NCBI RefSeq assembly: GCF_018398425.1
Contig: NZ_JADPMV010000001.1
Location: forward strand, 930,001 to 994,000
Length of the DNA stretch: 64,000 bases
Reading direction: 5' to 3'
Source of the DNA: Pseudomonas lalucatii
GTDB taxonomy: Bacteria > Pseudomonadota > Gammaproteobacteria > Pseudomonadales > Pseudomonadaceae
Part shown: piece after piece, positions 20,064-28,143 of the stretch
How the letters are laid out: every line of letters starts with the position of its first letter
Numbering within the stretch: position 1 is the stretch's first letter
The notes under the pieces: generated by a model
The model's input: only the letters and a program-made list of their open reading frames with translations
Told to the model about the DNA's origin: nothing
Databases searched by the model: none
Made by a program: the position numbers and the translations under genes

Positions 20064-20621
20064 ATGCAAGACGACGATTTTTCCCTGTTCCATGCCCAAC
20101 TGCGCGGCGTCAAGCCGCTCAAGCATGACCGTGCCGACACCGGCAAGGCCAAGCCCGACCGTGCACGCCTGGCCACCCTGCGCCAGGCGGCCTCGGTGCG
20201 TGTCGAGTCGGTCAAGGTCGACGGCCTGTCCGACCAGTTCGTCATCGACGTCGGCGCCGAAGACCCCCTGTACTGGGCCGCCAACGGCGTCCAGGAGGGG
20301 CAGATGCGCAAGCTCAAGCTCGGCCAGATCGCCTTCGACGGCAGCCTCGACCTGCATGGCATGAACGTGGAGAAGGCCCGCGACACCCTGTGGGAGTTCC
20401 TCGCCGAAGCGGCCAGGCTCGAGGTGCGCTGCGTGCGTGTCACCCACGGCAAGGCGGTGCGCATGGACGGCCGCAAACCGATGATCAAGAGCCACGTCAA
20501 TACCTGGCTGCGCCAGCATCCGCAGGTCCTCGGCTTCACCTCCTGCCTGGCCAAGCACGGCGGCACCGGCGCGGTCTATGTGATGCTCAAGCGCACCATG
20601 CTCGACGGCCGCGACGAATAA
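20064..20621 (+). CDS. Smr-domain protein
   Basis: A 185-residue protein with a C-terminal Smr (small MutS-related) domain. The LDLHGM motif lies at about residue 103 and THGKAVR near 138, followed by [13 protein letters not shown]. Smr domains are nicking endonucleases or RNA-binding modules; stand-alone short forms like this are widespread in proteobacteria and largely uncharacterised. ATG 20064 follows GCGGAGGCCCAG. It lies just upstream of folE. Confidence 0.85.
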   Translation: MQDDDFSLFHAQLRGVKPLKHDRADTGKAKPDRARLATLRQAASVRVESVKVDGLSDQFVIDVGAEDPLYWAANGVQEGQMRKLKLGQIAFDGSLDLHGMNVEKARDTLWEFLAEAARLEVRCVRVTHGKAVRMDGRKPMIKSHVNTWLRQHPQVLGFTSCLAKHGGTGAVYVMLKRTMLDGRDE

Positions 20622-20704
20622 CGGCGCCTCCCGCACTCTTGCCAGCACGGCGGCCGCGCCCTACCCTGCGCGTCTGCCCCTTAGTAAGGTCCACAGGTAG
20701 ATCC

Positions 20705-21253
20705 ATGTCCCTGGAACAGCATTACACCGCGATTCTCGGCCAACTCGGCGAGGACGCCTCCCGCGAAGGCCTGCTCGACACCCCCAAGCGCGCCGCCAAA
20801 GCCATGCAGTACCTCTGTCGCGGCTATCAGCAGACCCTTGAAGAAGTCACCAACGGCGCCCTGTTCAGCTCCGACAACAGCGAAATGGTGCTGGTGAAGA
20901 ACGTCGAGCTGTACTCGCTGTGCGAACACCACCTGCTGCCGTTCATCGGCAAGGCTCATGTCGCCTACATCCCCAACGGCAAGGTCCTCGGCCTGTCCAA
21001 GGTGGCACGCATCGTCGACATGTTCGCCCGCCGCCTGCAGATCCAGGAAAACCTCGGCCAGCAGATCGCCGAGGCCGTGCAGGAAGTCACCGGCGCCCTG
21101 GGTGTGGCGGTGGTGATCGAGGCCCAGCACATGTGCATGATGATGCGCGGCGTGGAGAAGCAGAACTCCTCCATGGTCACCTCGGTGATGCTCGGTGAGT
21201 TCCGCAAGAACGCCGCCACCCGCAGCGAGTTCCTCAGCCTGATCCGCGACTGA
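20705..21253 (+). CDS. folE: GTP cyclohydrolase I
   Basis: A 182-residue enzyme converting GTP to dihydroneopterin triphosphate, the entry to folate and pterin synthesis. Zinc ligands Cys73 and His76 ([10 protein letters not shown]) and Cys144 (QHMCMMMRG) are present, as is the [15 protein letters not shown] helix. It is the zinc-dependent type I enzyme, not the metal-flexible second type without this motif. A rho-independent terminator begins 20 bases after the stop. Confidence 0.95.
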   Translation: MSLEQHYTAILGQLGEDASREGLLDTPKRAAKAMQYLCRGYQQTLEEVTNGALFSSDNSEMVLVKNVELYSLCEHHLLPFIGKAHVAYIPNGKVLGLSKVARIVDMFARRLQIQENLGQQIAEAVQEVTGALGVAVVIEAQHMCMMMRGVEKQNSSMVTSVMLGEFRKNAATRSEFLSLIRD

Positions 21254-21272
21254 ACGAGCCGCGCCGCACAAG

Positions 21273-21295
21273 AACCGGCCTAGCGCCGGTTTTTT
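21273..21295 (+). terminator. rho-independent terminator of folE
   Basis: AACCGGC, loop CTAGC, GCCGGTT followed by further T residues. The right arm and loop lie inside the last codons of the convergent gene at 21280-21519. Confidence 0.85.
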
Positions 21296-21519
21296 CGTGG
21301 TGCGCGAGGTCGCTGCCGCAGGGGCTCCAGCAACGCCGACAGGCCGTTGTGGTCGATTTCCTGCATCAACGCCAGCAGCCGGCCTATCTCCCCGGCCGGG
21401 AAGCCCTCGCGGGCGAACCAGTTGAGATAGTGCCCCGGCAGGTCGGCGATCAGTCGCCCCTGGTACTTGCCGAACGGCATCTCGCGGGTCACCAGCAGTA
21501 GCAGGTCTTCGGGCTTCAT
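21280..21519 (-). CDS. DUF3820 family small protein
   Basis: A 79-residue cytosolic protein with the family pattern MPFGKYQGRLIADLPGHYLNWFAREGFP, found in many gammaproteobacteria and sometimes labelled a quorum-sensing-regulated virulence factor; no biochemical role is established. The start is MKPEDLL at 21519, in line with homologues; an ATG 6 codons earlier is possible. The 3' end reads through the folE terminator arms, giving a basic tail (RAPRKNRR). Confidence 0.78.
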   Translation of the reverse strand: MKPEDLLLLVTREMPFGKYQGRLIADLPGHYLNWFAREGFPAGEIGRLLALMQEIDHNGLSALLEPLRQRPRAPRKNRR

Positions 21520-21699
21520 TCCAGGCTCACCGTGCACAGGCTCGGCGGCGGCCGAGCGGATTGCGACAAAGGCCGGATTATGCCCGCAAGCGCGGCATCC
21601 TGCCGCCAGCGGCAGCGCCGTTCGGCGCGGACCTGGGCCGGCAACGGCAATCTCGGGTAAGCTGCGCGCCCGCTATTTCCGATCCAGGGTTTCTCCACG

Positions 21700-22071
21700 A
21701 TGGTAATCAAGGCACTTCGCATCGGCCTCGGCCAGTTGATCGTCTTCCTCGACCTCATCAGCCGCCCGCGCAAGCTCAAGCGCGCACCGGCGGCACAAGC
21801 CGCGGTCGAGCAGGCCGCCGCCGGCCTGGCGCTGTACCAGTTCCACGCCTGCCCGTTCTGCGTGAAGACCCGCCGCACCCTGCACAAGCTGAACGTGCCG
21901 GTCAGCCTGCGCGACGCCAAGCACGACGCGCAGCACCGTCAGGCGCTGCTGGAGCAAGGGGGCAAGATCAAGGTGCCGTGCCTGCGCATCGAGGAAAACG
22001 GCCAGAGCACCTGGCTGTACGAGTCCAAGGCGATCATCGCCTACCTGCAGCAGCGCTTCGCCGACGCCTGA
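21700..22071 (+). CDS. glutaredoxin/GST N-terminal domain protein
   Basis: A 123-residue protein. A hydrophobic N-terminal stretch (IGLGQLIVFLDLI) is followed by a thioredoxin-fold domain with the redox pair Cys51-x-x-Cys54 in FHACPFCVKTRR, the cis-Pro region KVPCLRI and ESKAIIAYLQ, the glutathione-binding end. It looks like a GST N-terminal or glutaredoxin-like domain attached to the membrane. Partner and substrate unknown. Confidence 0.82.
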   Translation: MVIKALRIGLGQLIVFLDLISRPRKLKRAPAAQAAVEQAAAGLALYQFHACPFCVKTRRTLHKLNVPVSLRDAKHDAQHRQALLEQGGKIKVPCLRIEENGQSTWLYESKAIIAYLQQRFADA

Positions 22072-22103
22072 GCGCCTGGCCGATCCGAGGGGCCGCGCAG
22101 CCC

Positions 22104-22811
22104 CTAGCCCTGCTCCAGCGAAAACCCCTCCTGGCGCATCCTCGCCATCAGCCCCTGCCAGCCCGGCAGGCGCTCGGTATCGCCGGTGCGCTGCAGGCCG
22201 CCGTCCTTGACCTGATAGAGGCCGTGGGCATCGAAGGCATACAGCAGGAGCAGGTCTGGTCGCTGCGACAGCGGCAGCATGTCATTGGTCAGGTTGTCCA
22301 GGATCAACGGCTCGGCGCCCGGCGCGGCATAGTAGCCGAGGACCATGTGCGCCTCGCCGCGCGTCAGCTCGCGGGCATAGGTGATGCGCAGCCGCGCCTC
22401 CGGCACCCCCAGCTTGCGCAGGGTGAAGTACTTGGCCAGGGAGAAGTCCTCGCAGTCCCCGGCGCCCTGCACCAGGGTCTCGATCGGCGTCGCCCAGTAG
22501 TCGCTCTGCTTCCACAGCACCGTGTCGCTAAGAAAGCGCAACTGGCGGTTGAAGAACTGGTTCACCGCCGCCAGCTTTTCCCGCTCGGGCAGATAGCGAC
22601 TGTTCTCGATCAGTTGATTCCAGGACAGCAGGCGATCTTTCGCCGGTCCCTGGCGACCGTAGCGCTTCTCCGCCTTGCGCATGATCTGGTCGAAGCTCCA
22701 GCTGGCCTTGGCCTCGGCCGCGCCGAACAGCACACCCGTGCTGAGCGTAGTGACGGCCATCGCCCGGCAAACCGCGGTGGCGCATGTGGATCGCAGAAAC
22801 TGTCTGAGCAC
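22104..22811 (-). CDS. lapG: periplasmic cysteine protease, LapG type
   Basis: A 235-residue bacterial transglutaminase-like cysteine protease with an N-terminal export signal (residues 1 to about 36). Catalytic residues: Cys120 in GAGDCEDFSLAK, His155 in EAHMVLGYY and Asp172 in LILDNLTND. LapG releases large surface adhesins by cleaving their N-terminal anchor and is held inactive by the c-di-GMP receptor LapD. Neither lapD nor an adhesin gene is visible nearby, which is unusual because lapG and lapD are normally adjacent. It could therefore be a LapG paralogue with another target. Confidence 0.82.
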   Translation of the reverse strand: MLRQFLRSTCATAVCRAMAVTTLSTGVLFGAAEAKASWSFDQIMRKAEKRYGRQGPAKDRLLSWNQLIENSRYLPEREKLAAVNQFFNRQLRFLSDTVLWKQSDYWATPIETLVQGAGDCEDFSLAKYFTLRKLGVPEARLRITYARELTRGEAHMVLGYYAAPGAEPLILDNLTNDMLPLSQRPDLLLLYAFDAHGLYQVKDGGLQRTGDTERLPGWQGLMARMRQEGFSLEQG

Positions 22812-23185
22812 GTTAGATCTCCGTGAACAGGGCCGCAGCCGTGTTCATGCGAGCAGATCATTCCGTTGAGGGACTGGATGAAGCGGTGGAAACCCACCGC
22901 GACGCCTAGACGACTCAGGGCCGGTAGCGGTCAACAGCCACCGCGCCCTGCGCCTATCGCCCGGCGCCTCCGCGCGCCATTCATCGCGAACGAGGCCGCA
23001 GCACTCGTTCGTTCAGACTAACGTTTCAAGAGAGTTTCAATCAAGGATGTTGGTCGATCGATGCCACGCACTTGACCTCTCCATGCTCGGCATCATGGGT
23101 AACGCTCCAGCCAGACAACGCCTCCGTGCCGGCTTCCGGGTACTCGGGACAACCCCTGAGCGCCCGGAACGGCACACCTCTGTGG
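22812..23185. other. intergenic region between lapG and a small secreted protein gene
   Basis: No supported gene. The A/T-rich part at 23010-23045 has two TTGAAAC repeats on the minus strand, where a lapG promoter could lie, but I found no matching -10. From 23185 down to 23041 a minus-strand frame different from the neighbouring secreted-protein gene stays open and looks weakly protein-like (GWSVTHDAEHGEV). Confidence 0.35.
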
Positions 23186-23530
23186 TCAATGCCAGCCGTG
23201 CTCAGCGCGTTCCTGGTGTATCGGCGACAGGTACTGCTTCTGCGGTTGCTGAATCGGTTGGCTGTCTTCGCGTTCGAACTCGGGGCCTGCGGCGGTCGGC
23301 CTGCGCTCGAGCATCTGCACGAAGCGTTCGCTTTCGTCGCCCATGCCTTGCAAGCCGTCGAGTCGTTGGCTTTGGTACTGCAGCAGACGGCCACTACCAC
23401 CTTCGGCCAGCAACAGGGCCGATTGGCTTTCGACTTGCGGCAGGGGTGCGCTGACTGCTTGCCCGGATATGGCGGCCGCGAGCACCAACATGGTCCCGCC
23501 AACTGCCAGGGTACTGATTGTAGATTTCAT
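23186..23530 (-). CDS. small exported protein of unknown function
   Basis: A 114-residue protein with a Sec signal (MKSTISTLAVGG, then LVLAAAISGQAVSA) and a mature part of about 86 residues rich in Gln, Glu and Arg (LPQVESQSALLLAEGGSG, RLDGLQGMGDESERF). No cysteines remain after cleavage. ATG 23530 follows GAGGATGGCACC; the longer upstream frame is non-coding in character. No family recognised; probably a periplasmic protein limited to Pseudomonas. Confidence 0.7.
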   Translation of the reverse strand: MKSTISTLAVGGTMLVLAAAISGQAVSAPLPQVESQSALLLAEGGSGRLLQYQSQRLDGLQGMGDESERFVQMLERRPTAAGPEFEREDSQPIQQPQKQYLSPIHQERAEHGWH

Positions 23531-23620
23531 GGTGCCATCCTCGTCTTCCCCCGATCCCCTACAGTTGGATGAGCAACCCAGGCTTTTGTTACGCCGTTTT
23601 TGCGCATCCGGACGGGCGGA

Positions 23621-23648
23621 CGTGTACATGGCCGAAGGCCATGTCACG
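23621..23648. repeat. 12-bp hairpin with one bulge
   Basis: CGTG-T-ACATGGCC, loop GAA, GGCCATGT-CACG. It lies between the GST gene and the small exported-protein gene. Neither strand has a T-tract, so intrinsic termination is doubtful; it could be an mRNA-stabilising or processing hairpin. Confidence 0.4.
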
Positions 23649-23810
23649 CCGAAACTCGGCGATGGATAGCACCCTCCCCGGTCCGGCTGCCCGAAAGCAC
23701 AGCACTCTGTTAGGTTGACCCATAGCTGCGCCGATTGGTTCTGACCGCTGGACGGACCGCTCCGGCCGCTATTTCCGTTGAGGCAGGGGCCGGAACCGGA
23801 ACCATTGTCG

Positions 23811-24413
23811 TCAATCGCACATGGCGACATGCCGCGGATGACTGGCCACCCGCTTCAGCCAGGCGCCGATGGCCGGGTAGTCGGCGAGGTCGAAGCCGCC
23901 CTCATCGGCGACATGGGTATAGGCGTACAGGGCGATATCGGCGATCGAATAGCACTCGCCGACCAGGTAGGGGGTGCGCTGCAGCTGCTGCTCCATCACC
24001 TTCAGCGCCTTGTAGCCCCGGGCATGGCAGGCCAGGTACTCCTCGCGCCGCGCCTCGGGCAGCCCCTGATACAGCCGAATGAAACGCGCCACCGCGACAT
24101 AGGGTTCGTGGCTGTACTGCTCGAAGAACTGCCACTGCAACACCTGGGTACGCAGGCGCGGCTCGCTCGGCAGGAACTCGCTGCCCTCGGCAAGGAAGTG
24201 GAGGATGGCGTTGGACTCCCACAGGCAGGTGCCGTCGTCCAGTTCCAGCACCGGAATCTTGCCGTTGGGGTTCTTCGCCAGGAAGGCCTCGCTCTGCGTC
24301 TCGCCCCTGAGGATGTCCACCGCCACCCACTCGTAGGGCTGATCCAGCAGGTGCAGCATCAGCTTGACCTTGTAGCAATTGCCCGAGCGGGCATCACCGT
24401 AAACCTTGACCAT
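23811..24413 (-). CDS. glutathione S-transferase family protein
   Basis: A 200-residue GST. The N-terminal thioredoxin fold has the active-site region YGDARSGNCYKVKLML, the cis-Pro NPNGKIPVLE and the glutathione-binding ESNAILHFLA; the C-terminal helical domain has the YSIADIALYAY motif. A very strong ribosome site (AAGGAGGAAAGAGG) fixes the start at 24413. Substrate unknown. Confidence 0.88.
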   Translation of the reverse strand: MVKVYGDARSGNCYKVKLMLHLLDQPYEWVAVDILRGETQSEAFLAKNPNGKIPVLELDDGTCLWESNAILHFLAEGSEFLPSEPRLRTQVLQWQFFEQYSHEPYVAVARFIRLYQGLPEARREEYLACHARGYKALKVMEQQLQRTPYLVGECYSIADIALYAYTHVADEGGFDLADYPAIGAWLKRVASHPRHVAMCD

Positions 24414-24468
24414 CCTCTTTCCTCCTTGCTCGTACATCATCTCTGTGGTCGCGAACAACCCGTCGCGC

Positions 24469-25635
24469 TCAGCCGGCCTTCCCGGCCTGGGCCTGGCGGA
24501 TCACCTCGGCCAGGCGTTTGAGCCCCTCGCCCAGGCGTTCCGGCGCCACGTGGCTGAAGTTCAGGCGCAGGTGGCCCGGATGGCGATCCGGCTCGATAAA
24601 GAACGGCTCACCGGGCATGAAGGCGACATGCCGCTCCAGCGCCGGCGCCAACAGGGTGCGGGTATCCAGCGGCTGCCTGAGGGTCAGCCAGAAGAACAGC
24701 CCGCCCTGGGGCAGCTGCCACTCGGCCAGGTCGGCGAAATGCTCCAGCAACGCCGCCTGCATGGCATCGCGGCGCAGGCGGTAGAAGTCGCGCAGCTCGG
24801 CCAGGTGACCGCGATACTGCTCGCTGCCCAGCCACTGCAGGGCCTGCCACTGACCGATGCGGTTGGTGTGCAGGTCCGCCGACTGCTTCAGGCGCAGCAG
24901 GTAGGGGAATAGGTCCGGCGTGGCGATCAGGTAGCCGACGCGCAACCCCGGCAGCAGGGTCTTGGACACGGTGCCGGTGTAGATCCAGCTGGCCTGCTTC
25001 AGGCGGCTGACGATGGGGGTGGCCGGAGCCTCGTCGAACACCAGCTCGCGGTAGGGCTCGTCCTCGATCAGGGTCACGCCGAACTCGTCCAGCAGCGCCG
25101 CCACGGCATCGCGCTTGGCCTCGCTGTAGCGGGTGCCAGACGGATTCTGGAAGGTCGGAATCAGGTAGGCGAAGGCCGGCTTGTGCCGCTCCAGACGCTG
25201 GCGCAGGGCGCTTAGCTCGGGGCCATCGGCCTGCTGGGGCACGCCGATGCACTCGGCGCCGAACAGCTGGAAGGCCTGCAGCGCGGCCAGGTAGGTCGGC
25301 GCCTCCAAAAGAACTTCCGTACCCGGGTCGATGAACAGCTTGCTGGCCAGGTCCAGGGTCTGCTGCGAACCGCTGACGATCAACACCTGGCTGGCCTCGC
25401 AAGGCACGCCCAGGGCACGGGCTTCGGCGGCGATGACCTCGCGCAGCGCCGGCTCGCCCTCGCTCATGCCGTACTGCCCCATGCTGGCCGGCATCTCGCG
25501 CCACTCGACCCTGGGCAGCATGGGCTCGGCCGGCAGGCCGCCGGCGAACGACATGACTTCCGGACGCTGCGCCGCGGCGAGGATTTCACGGATCAGGGAG
25601 CTTTTCAGGCGGGCAACGCGTTCGGAGAAGGCCAT
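24469..25635 (-). CDS. PLP-dependent aminotransferase (LysN/2-aminoadipate-like)
   Basis: A 388-residue fold-type I aminotransferase without an N-terminal GntR domain. Motifs: GGLPAEPMLP, TFQNPSGTRYS, EDEPYRELVF and the PLP lysine Lys225 in TGTVSKTLLPGLRVGY, with the phosphate-binding Arg just after. Relatives act on 2-aminoadipate, aromatic or branched amino acids. It is divergent from a MarR gene, and two palindromes lie in the gap, so that regulator probably controls it. Confidence 0.87.
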   Translation of the reverse strand: MAFSERVARLKSSLIREILAAAQRPEVMSFAGGLPAEPMLPRVEWREMPASMGQYGMSEGEPALREVIAAEARALGVPCEASQVLIVSGSQQTLDLASKLFIDPGTEVLLEAPTYLAALQAFQLFGAECIGVPQQADGPELSALRQRLERHKPAFAYLIPTFQNPSGTRYSEAKRDAVAALLDEFGVTLIEDEPYRELVFDEAPATPIVSRLKQASWIYTGTVSKTLLPGLRVGYLIATPDLFPYLLRLKQSADLHTNRIGQWQALQWLGSEQYRGHLAELRDFYRLRRDAMQAALLEHFADLAEWQLPQGGLFFWLTLRQPLDTRTLLAPALERHVAFMPGEPFFIEPDRHPGHLRLNFSHVAPERLGEGLKRLAEVIRQAQAGKAG

Positions 25636-25667
25636 GGGATCACCGGGGTGCTAAGTCGAGAATATTG

Positions 25668-25684
25668 GGTCAAACTGCTTGACC
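25668..25684. promoter_or_regulatory. palindromic operator site 1 (GTCAA-N5-TTGAC)
   Basis: GGTCAA ACTGC TTGACC, a perfect 6-bp-arm inverted repeat in the short gap between the aminotransferase and MarR genes. Its centre is 42 bp from that of site 2, four helical turns. Confidence 0.6.
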
Positions 25685-25710
25685 GAAACTACGACGCCCC
25701 GAGTAGATAC

Positions 25711-25725
25711 GTCAATATGCTTGAC
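25711..25725. promoter_or_regulatory. palindromic operator site 2 (GTCAA-N5-TTGAC)
   Basis: GTCAA TATGC TTGAC, identical arms to site 1. The spacer contains the preferred ATG (25717) of the MarR gene, so binding would cover the translation start and transcript start region. Autoregulation is the natural inference. Confidence 0.6.
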
Positions 25726-26166
25726 CTTAAAAGCCCGACCACTCAGCAGGCCGCCATGGAGGCCTTCTTCTTCGGCTACCAGGCGTTCACCGCCAAGGCC
25801 GACGAGATGCTGGCGCGCCGCGGCCTGTCCCGGGTGCACCAGCGCATCCTGTTCTTCATCGCCAAGTACCCGGGCCTGAGCGTGAAGGAACTGCTCGGCT
25901 ACCTGGGCGTGAGCAAGCAGGCCCTGAGCACGCCGCTGCGCCAGTTGCAGGAGATGCACCTGGTCAGCAGCGTCGCCGCCGAGGACGACAAGCGCAAGCG
26001 CCTGCTCGGCATCACGGCCGAGGGCGCCAGGCTGGAGCAGGCCCTGCGCCGCGAGCAGGCCAAGCTGCTGCAGCGGGCCTTCGCCGAGGCCGGCGAGGAG
26101 GCGGTGCGGGGCTGGCTGGGCGTCAACCTGGCCTTGGGCGGCAACCGCCAGGTCAGTTCCGGCTAA
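25717..26166 (+). CDS. MarR family transcriptional regulator
   Basis: A 149-residue winged-helix regulator. The DNA-binding part is LSVKELLGYLGVSKQALSTPLRQLQ (from about residue 60), followed by the wing with AAEDDKRKRLLGITAEG. ATG 25717 is chosen; a GTG at 25648 would add 23 residues without family support. Divergent from the aminotransferase gene, with two phased palindromes between. Ligand unknown; no conserved N-terminal redox cysteine is present. Confidence 0.85.
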   Translation: MLDLKSPTTQQAAMEAFFFGYQAFTAKADEMLARRGLSRVHQRILFFIAKYPGLSVKELLGYLGVSKQALSTPLRQLQEMHLVSSVAAEDDKRKRLLGITAEGARLEQALRREQAKLLQRAFAEAGEEAVRGWLGVNLALGGNRQVSSG

Positions 26167-26271
26167 GAGCGGAGCAGCCTGCAACTGTATCGGTCAACGC
26201 GCCGCTCGCTGTACCGCGACGCCCGGGGAGGCTGGGCATAGGCTTGCAGCCATTGCCCACGAGAGCCCGCC

Positions 26272-26886
26272 ATGACCCCCGAACTGCTGATCGCCTTCAT
26301 CGCCTTCGCCTTCGTCACCTCGGTGACGCCGGGACCGAACAACACCATGCTGCTCGCCTCCGGGGCGAACTTCGGCCTGCGCCGCACCCTGCCGCACATG
26401 CTCGGCATCAGCCTGGGTCTGATGCTGCTGGTACTGGCGGTCGGCCTGGGCCTGGGCCAGCTGTTCGAACAACTGCCCGCGCTGTACGGCACCCTGCGTT
26501 ATGTCGGCGCCGCCTACCTGCTGTACCTGGCCTGGAAGATCGCCCAGGCCGGCGCGCCGGACAGCGCGGGGGGACGGCGTGGCAAGCCCTTCAGCTTCCT
26601 CCAGGCCGCGGCCTTCCAGTGGGTCAACCCCAAGGCCTGGATCATGGCCATCGGCGCCATCACCACCTACACGCCGCAGGAGAATTTCCTGCTCAACGTG
26701 CTGTTGATCGCCGGCCTGTTCGCCCTGGTCAACTGCCCGACCATGAGTGTCTGGACGGTTGCCGGCAGCCTGCTGCGCACCTGGCTGAGCAGCCCGCGGG
26801 TGCTGCGCCGCTTCAATATCGGCATGGCCCTGCTGCTGGTCGCCTCGCTCTACCCGATCCTGGTCGACTTCGGGGGCGCCCGCTGA
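26272..26886 (+). CDS. LysE/RhtB family exporter
   Basis: A 204-residue, six-span amino-acid exporter family protein. The N-terminal signature is TSVTPGPNNTMLLASGANFGLRR; the central QWVNPKAWIMAIGA is also typical. It would export an amino acid or related metabolite. Its TGA shares one base with the ATG of benE (TGATG), so the two are co-transcribed. Confidence 0.88.
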   Translation: MTPELLIAFIAFAFVTSVTPGPNNTMLLASGANFGLRRTLPHMLGISLGLMLLVLAVGLGLGQLFEQLPALYGTLRYVGAAYLLYLAWKIAQAGAPDSAGGRRGKPFSFLQAAAFQWVNPKAWIMAIGAITTYTPQENFLLNVLLIAGLFALVNCPTMSVWTVAGSLLRTWLSSPRVLRRFNIGMALLLVASLYPILVDFGGAR

Positions 26887-28079
26887 TGCAGGAGGCCACC
26901 CAGGCGCGCCTGCGCCCGCTAGCCGACTCCTCGGTCTCGACTGTGGTCGCCGGCTTCATCGCCATGCTCACCGGCTATACCAGTTCCCTGGTGCTGATGT
27001 TCCAGGCCGGCCAGGCCGCGGGGCTGTCCGGCGGGCAGATCTCCTCGTGGATCTGGGCCCTGTCGGTGGGCATGGGTCTGTGCTGCATCGGCCTGTCGCT
27101 GCGCTACCGCGCACCGGTGATGATCGCCTGGTCGACCCCCGGCGCCGCCCTGCTGATCAGCAGCCTGCCGGGGGTGCCCTACGCCGAGGCGATCGGCGCC
27201 TATATCCTCTGCTCGGCGCTGATCGTGCTGTGCGGCCTGACCGGCAGCTTCGACCGCATCATGCGCCGCATACCCGCCTCCATCGCCGCCGCCCTGCTGG
27301 CCGGGGTGCTGTTCAAGATCGGCCTGGAGATCTGCGGCGCCGCCGAGCAGCAACCGACCCTGGTGATCGCCATGCTGCTGGCCTACCTGCTGGGCAAGCG
27401 CCTGCTGCCGCGCTATGCGGTGCTCGCCGCGCTGCTGGTCGGCTGCGGCCTGGCCGGGCCGTTCGGCCTGCTGGATTTTTCCGGCTTCGAGCTGCAGCTG
27501 GCCACGCCCGAGTGGACCACGCCCGCCTTCTCCTGGGCGGCGGCGATCAGCATCGGCATCCCGTTGTTCGTCGTCGCCATGGCCTCGCAGAACCTGCCGG
27601 GCATGGCCGTGCTGCGTGCCAACGGCTACCACCGGGTGCCGGCCTCGGCGCTGCTGAACGTCACCGGCCTGGGCTCGATCCTGCTGGCGCCGTTCGGCTC
27701 CCACGGCATCCACCTGGCGGCCCTCAGCGCGGCGATCTGCGCCGGCCCCGAGGCCCATGAGGACCCCAGCAAGCGCTACACCGCCGCGGCCTGGTGCGGG
27801 GTGTTCTACGTCATCGCCGGGATCTTCGGCGCCACCCTCGCCGCCCTGTTCGGCGCCCTGCCCAAGGCGCTGATCCTGTCGGTCGCCGCCCTGGCGTTGT
27901 TCGCCTCGATCATCGGCGGCCTGACCCAGGCCATGAGCGAACCCAGGGAGCGCGAGGCGGCGCTGATCACCTTCCTGATCACCGCCTCGGGCATGACCCT
28001 GCTGTCCATCGGCTCGGCGTTCTGGGGCATAGTCGCCGGCCTGCTGTGCCTGTTCATCCTCAACTGGCGCAAGGACTGA
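26886..28079 (+). CDS. benE: benzoate/H+ symporter family protein (BenE)
   Basis: A 397-residue membrane protein with about 12 spans of the BenE family. Typical segments: GFIAMLTGYTSSLVLMFQAG, MIAWSTPGAALL, ASQNLPGMAVLRANGY and FGSHGIHLAALSAAICAGPEAH. BenE takes up benzoate with protons; no benzoate catabolic genes are near and the gene is coupled to a LysE exporter, so the real substrate may differ. ATG 26886 overlaps the upstream stop codon. Terminated by a strong bidirectional hairpin. Confidence 0.88.
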   Translation: MQEATQARLRPLADSSVSTVVAGFIAMLTGYTSSLVLMFQAGQAAGLSGGQISSWIWALSVGMGLCCIGLSLRYRAPVMIAWSTPGAALLISSLPGVPYAEAIGAYILCSALIVLCGLTGSFDRIMRRIPASIAAALLAGVLFKIGLEICGAAEQQPTLVIAMLLAYLLGKRLLPRYAVLAALLVGCGLAGPFGLLDFSGFELQLATPEWTTPAFSWAAAISIGIPLFVVAMASQNLPGMAVLRANGYHRVPASALLNVTGLGSILLAPFGSHGIHLAALSAAICAGPEAHEDPSKRYTAAAWCGVFYVIAGIFGATLAALFGALPKALILSVAALALFASIIGGLTQAMSEPREREAALITFLITASGMTLLSIGSAFWGIVAGLLCLFILNWRKD

Positions 28080-28101
28080 GCGGCGGCCGTCAGCCTGAGC
28101 G

Positions 28102-28130
28102 AAAAAAGGCGCCTGACGGTGCCTTTTTTT
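28102..28130. terminator. bidirectional terminator between benE and the BASS gene
   Basis: AAAAAAGGCGCC, loop TGAC, GGTGCCTTTTTTT. The A-run on one side and T-run on the other make it work in both directions for the convergent genes. Confidence 0.9.
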
Positions 28131-28143
28131 CGTGCTGGTCTGC

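Noticed and set aside
26244..28079. Apparent 611-residue extended BenE protein
   Set aside because: The first about 214 residues are the LysE gene read in another frame (Arg/Pro/Gly-rich); BenE starts at 26886 right at the LysE stop.
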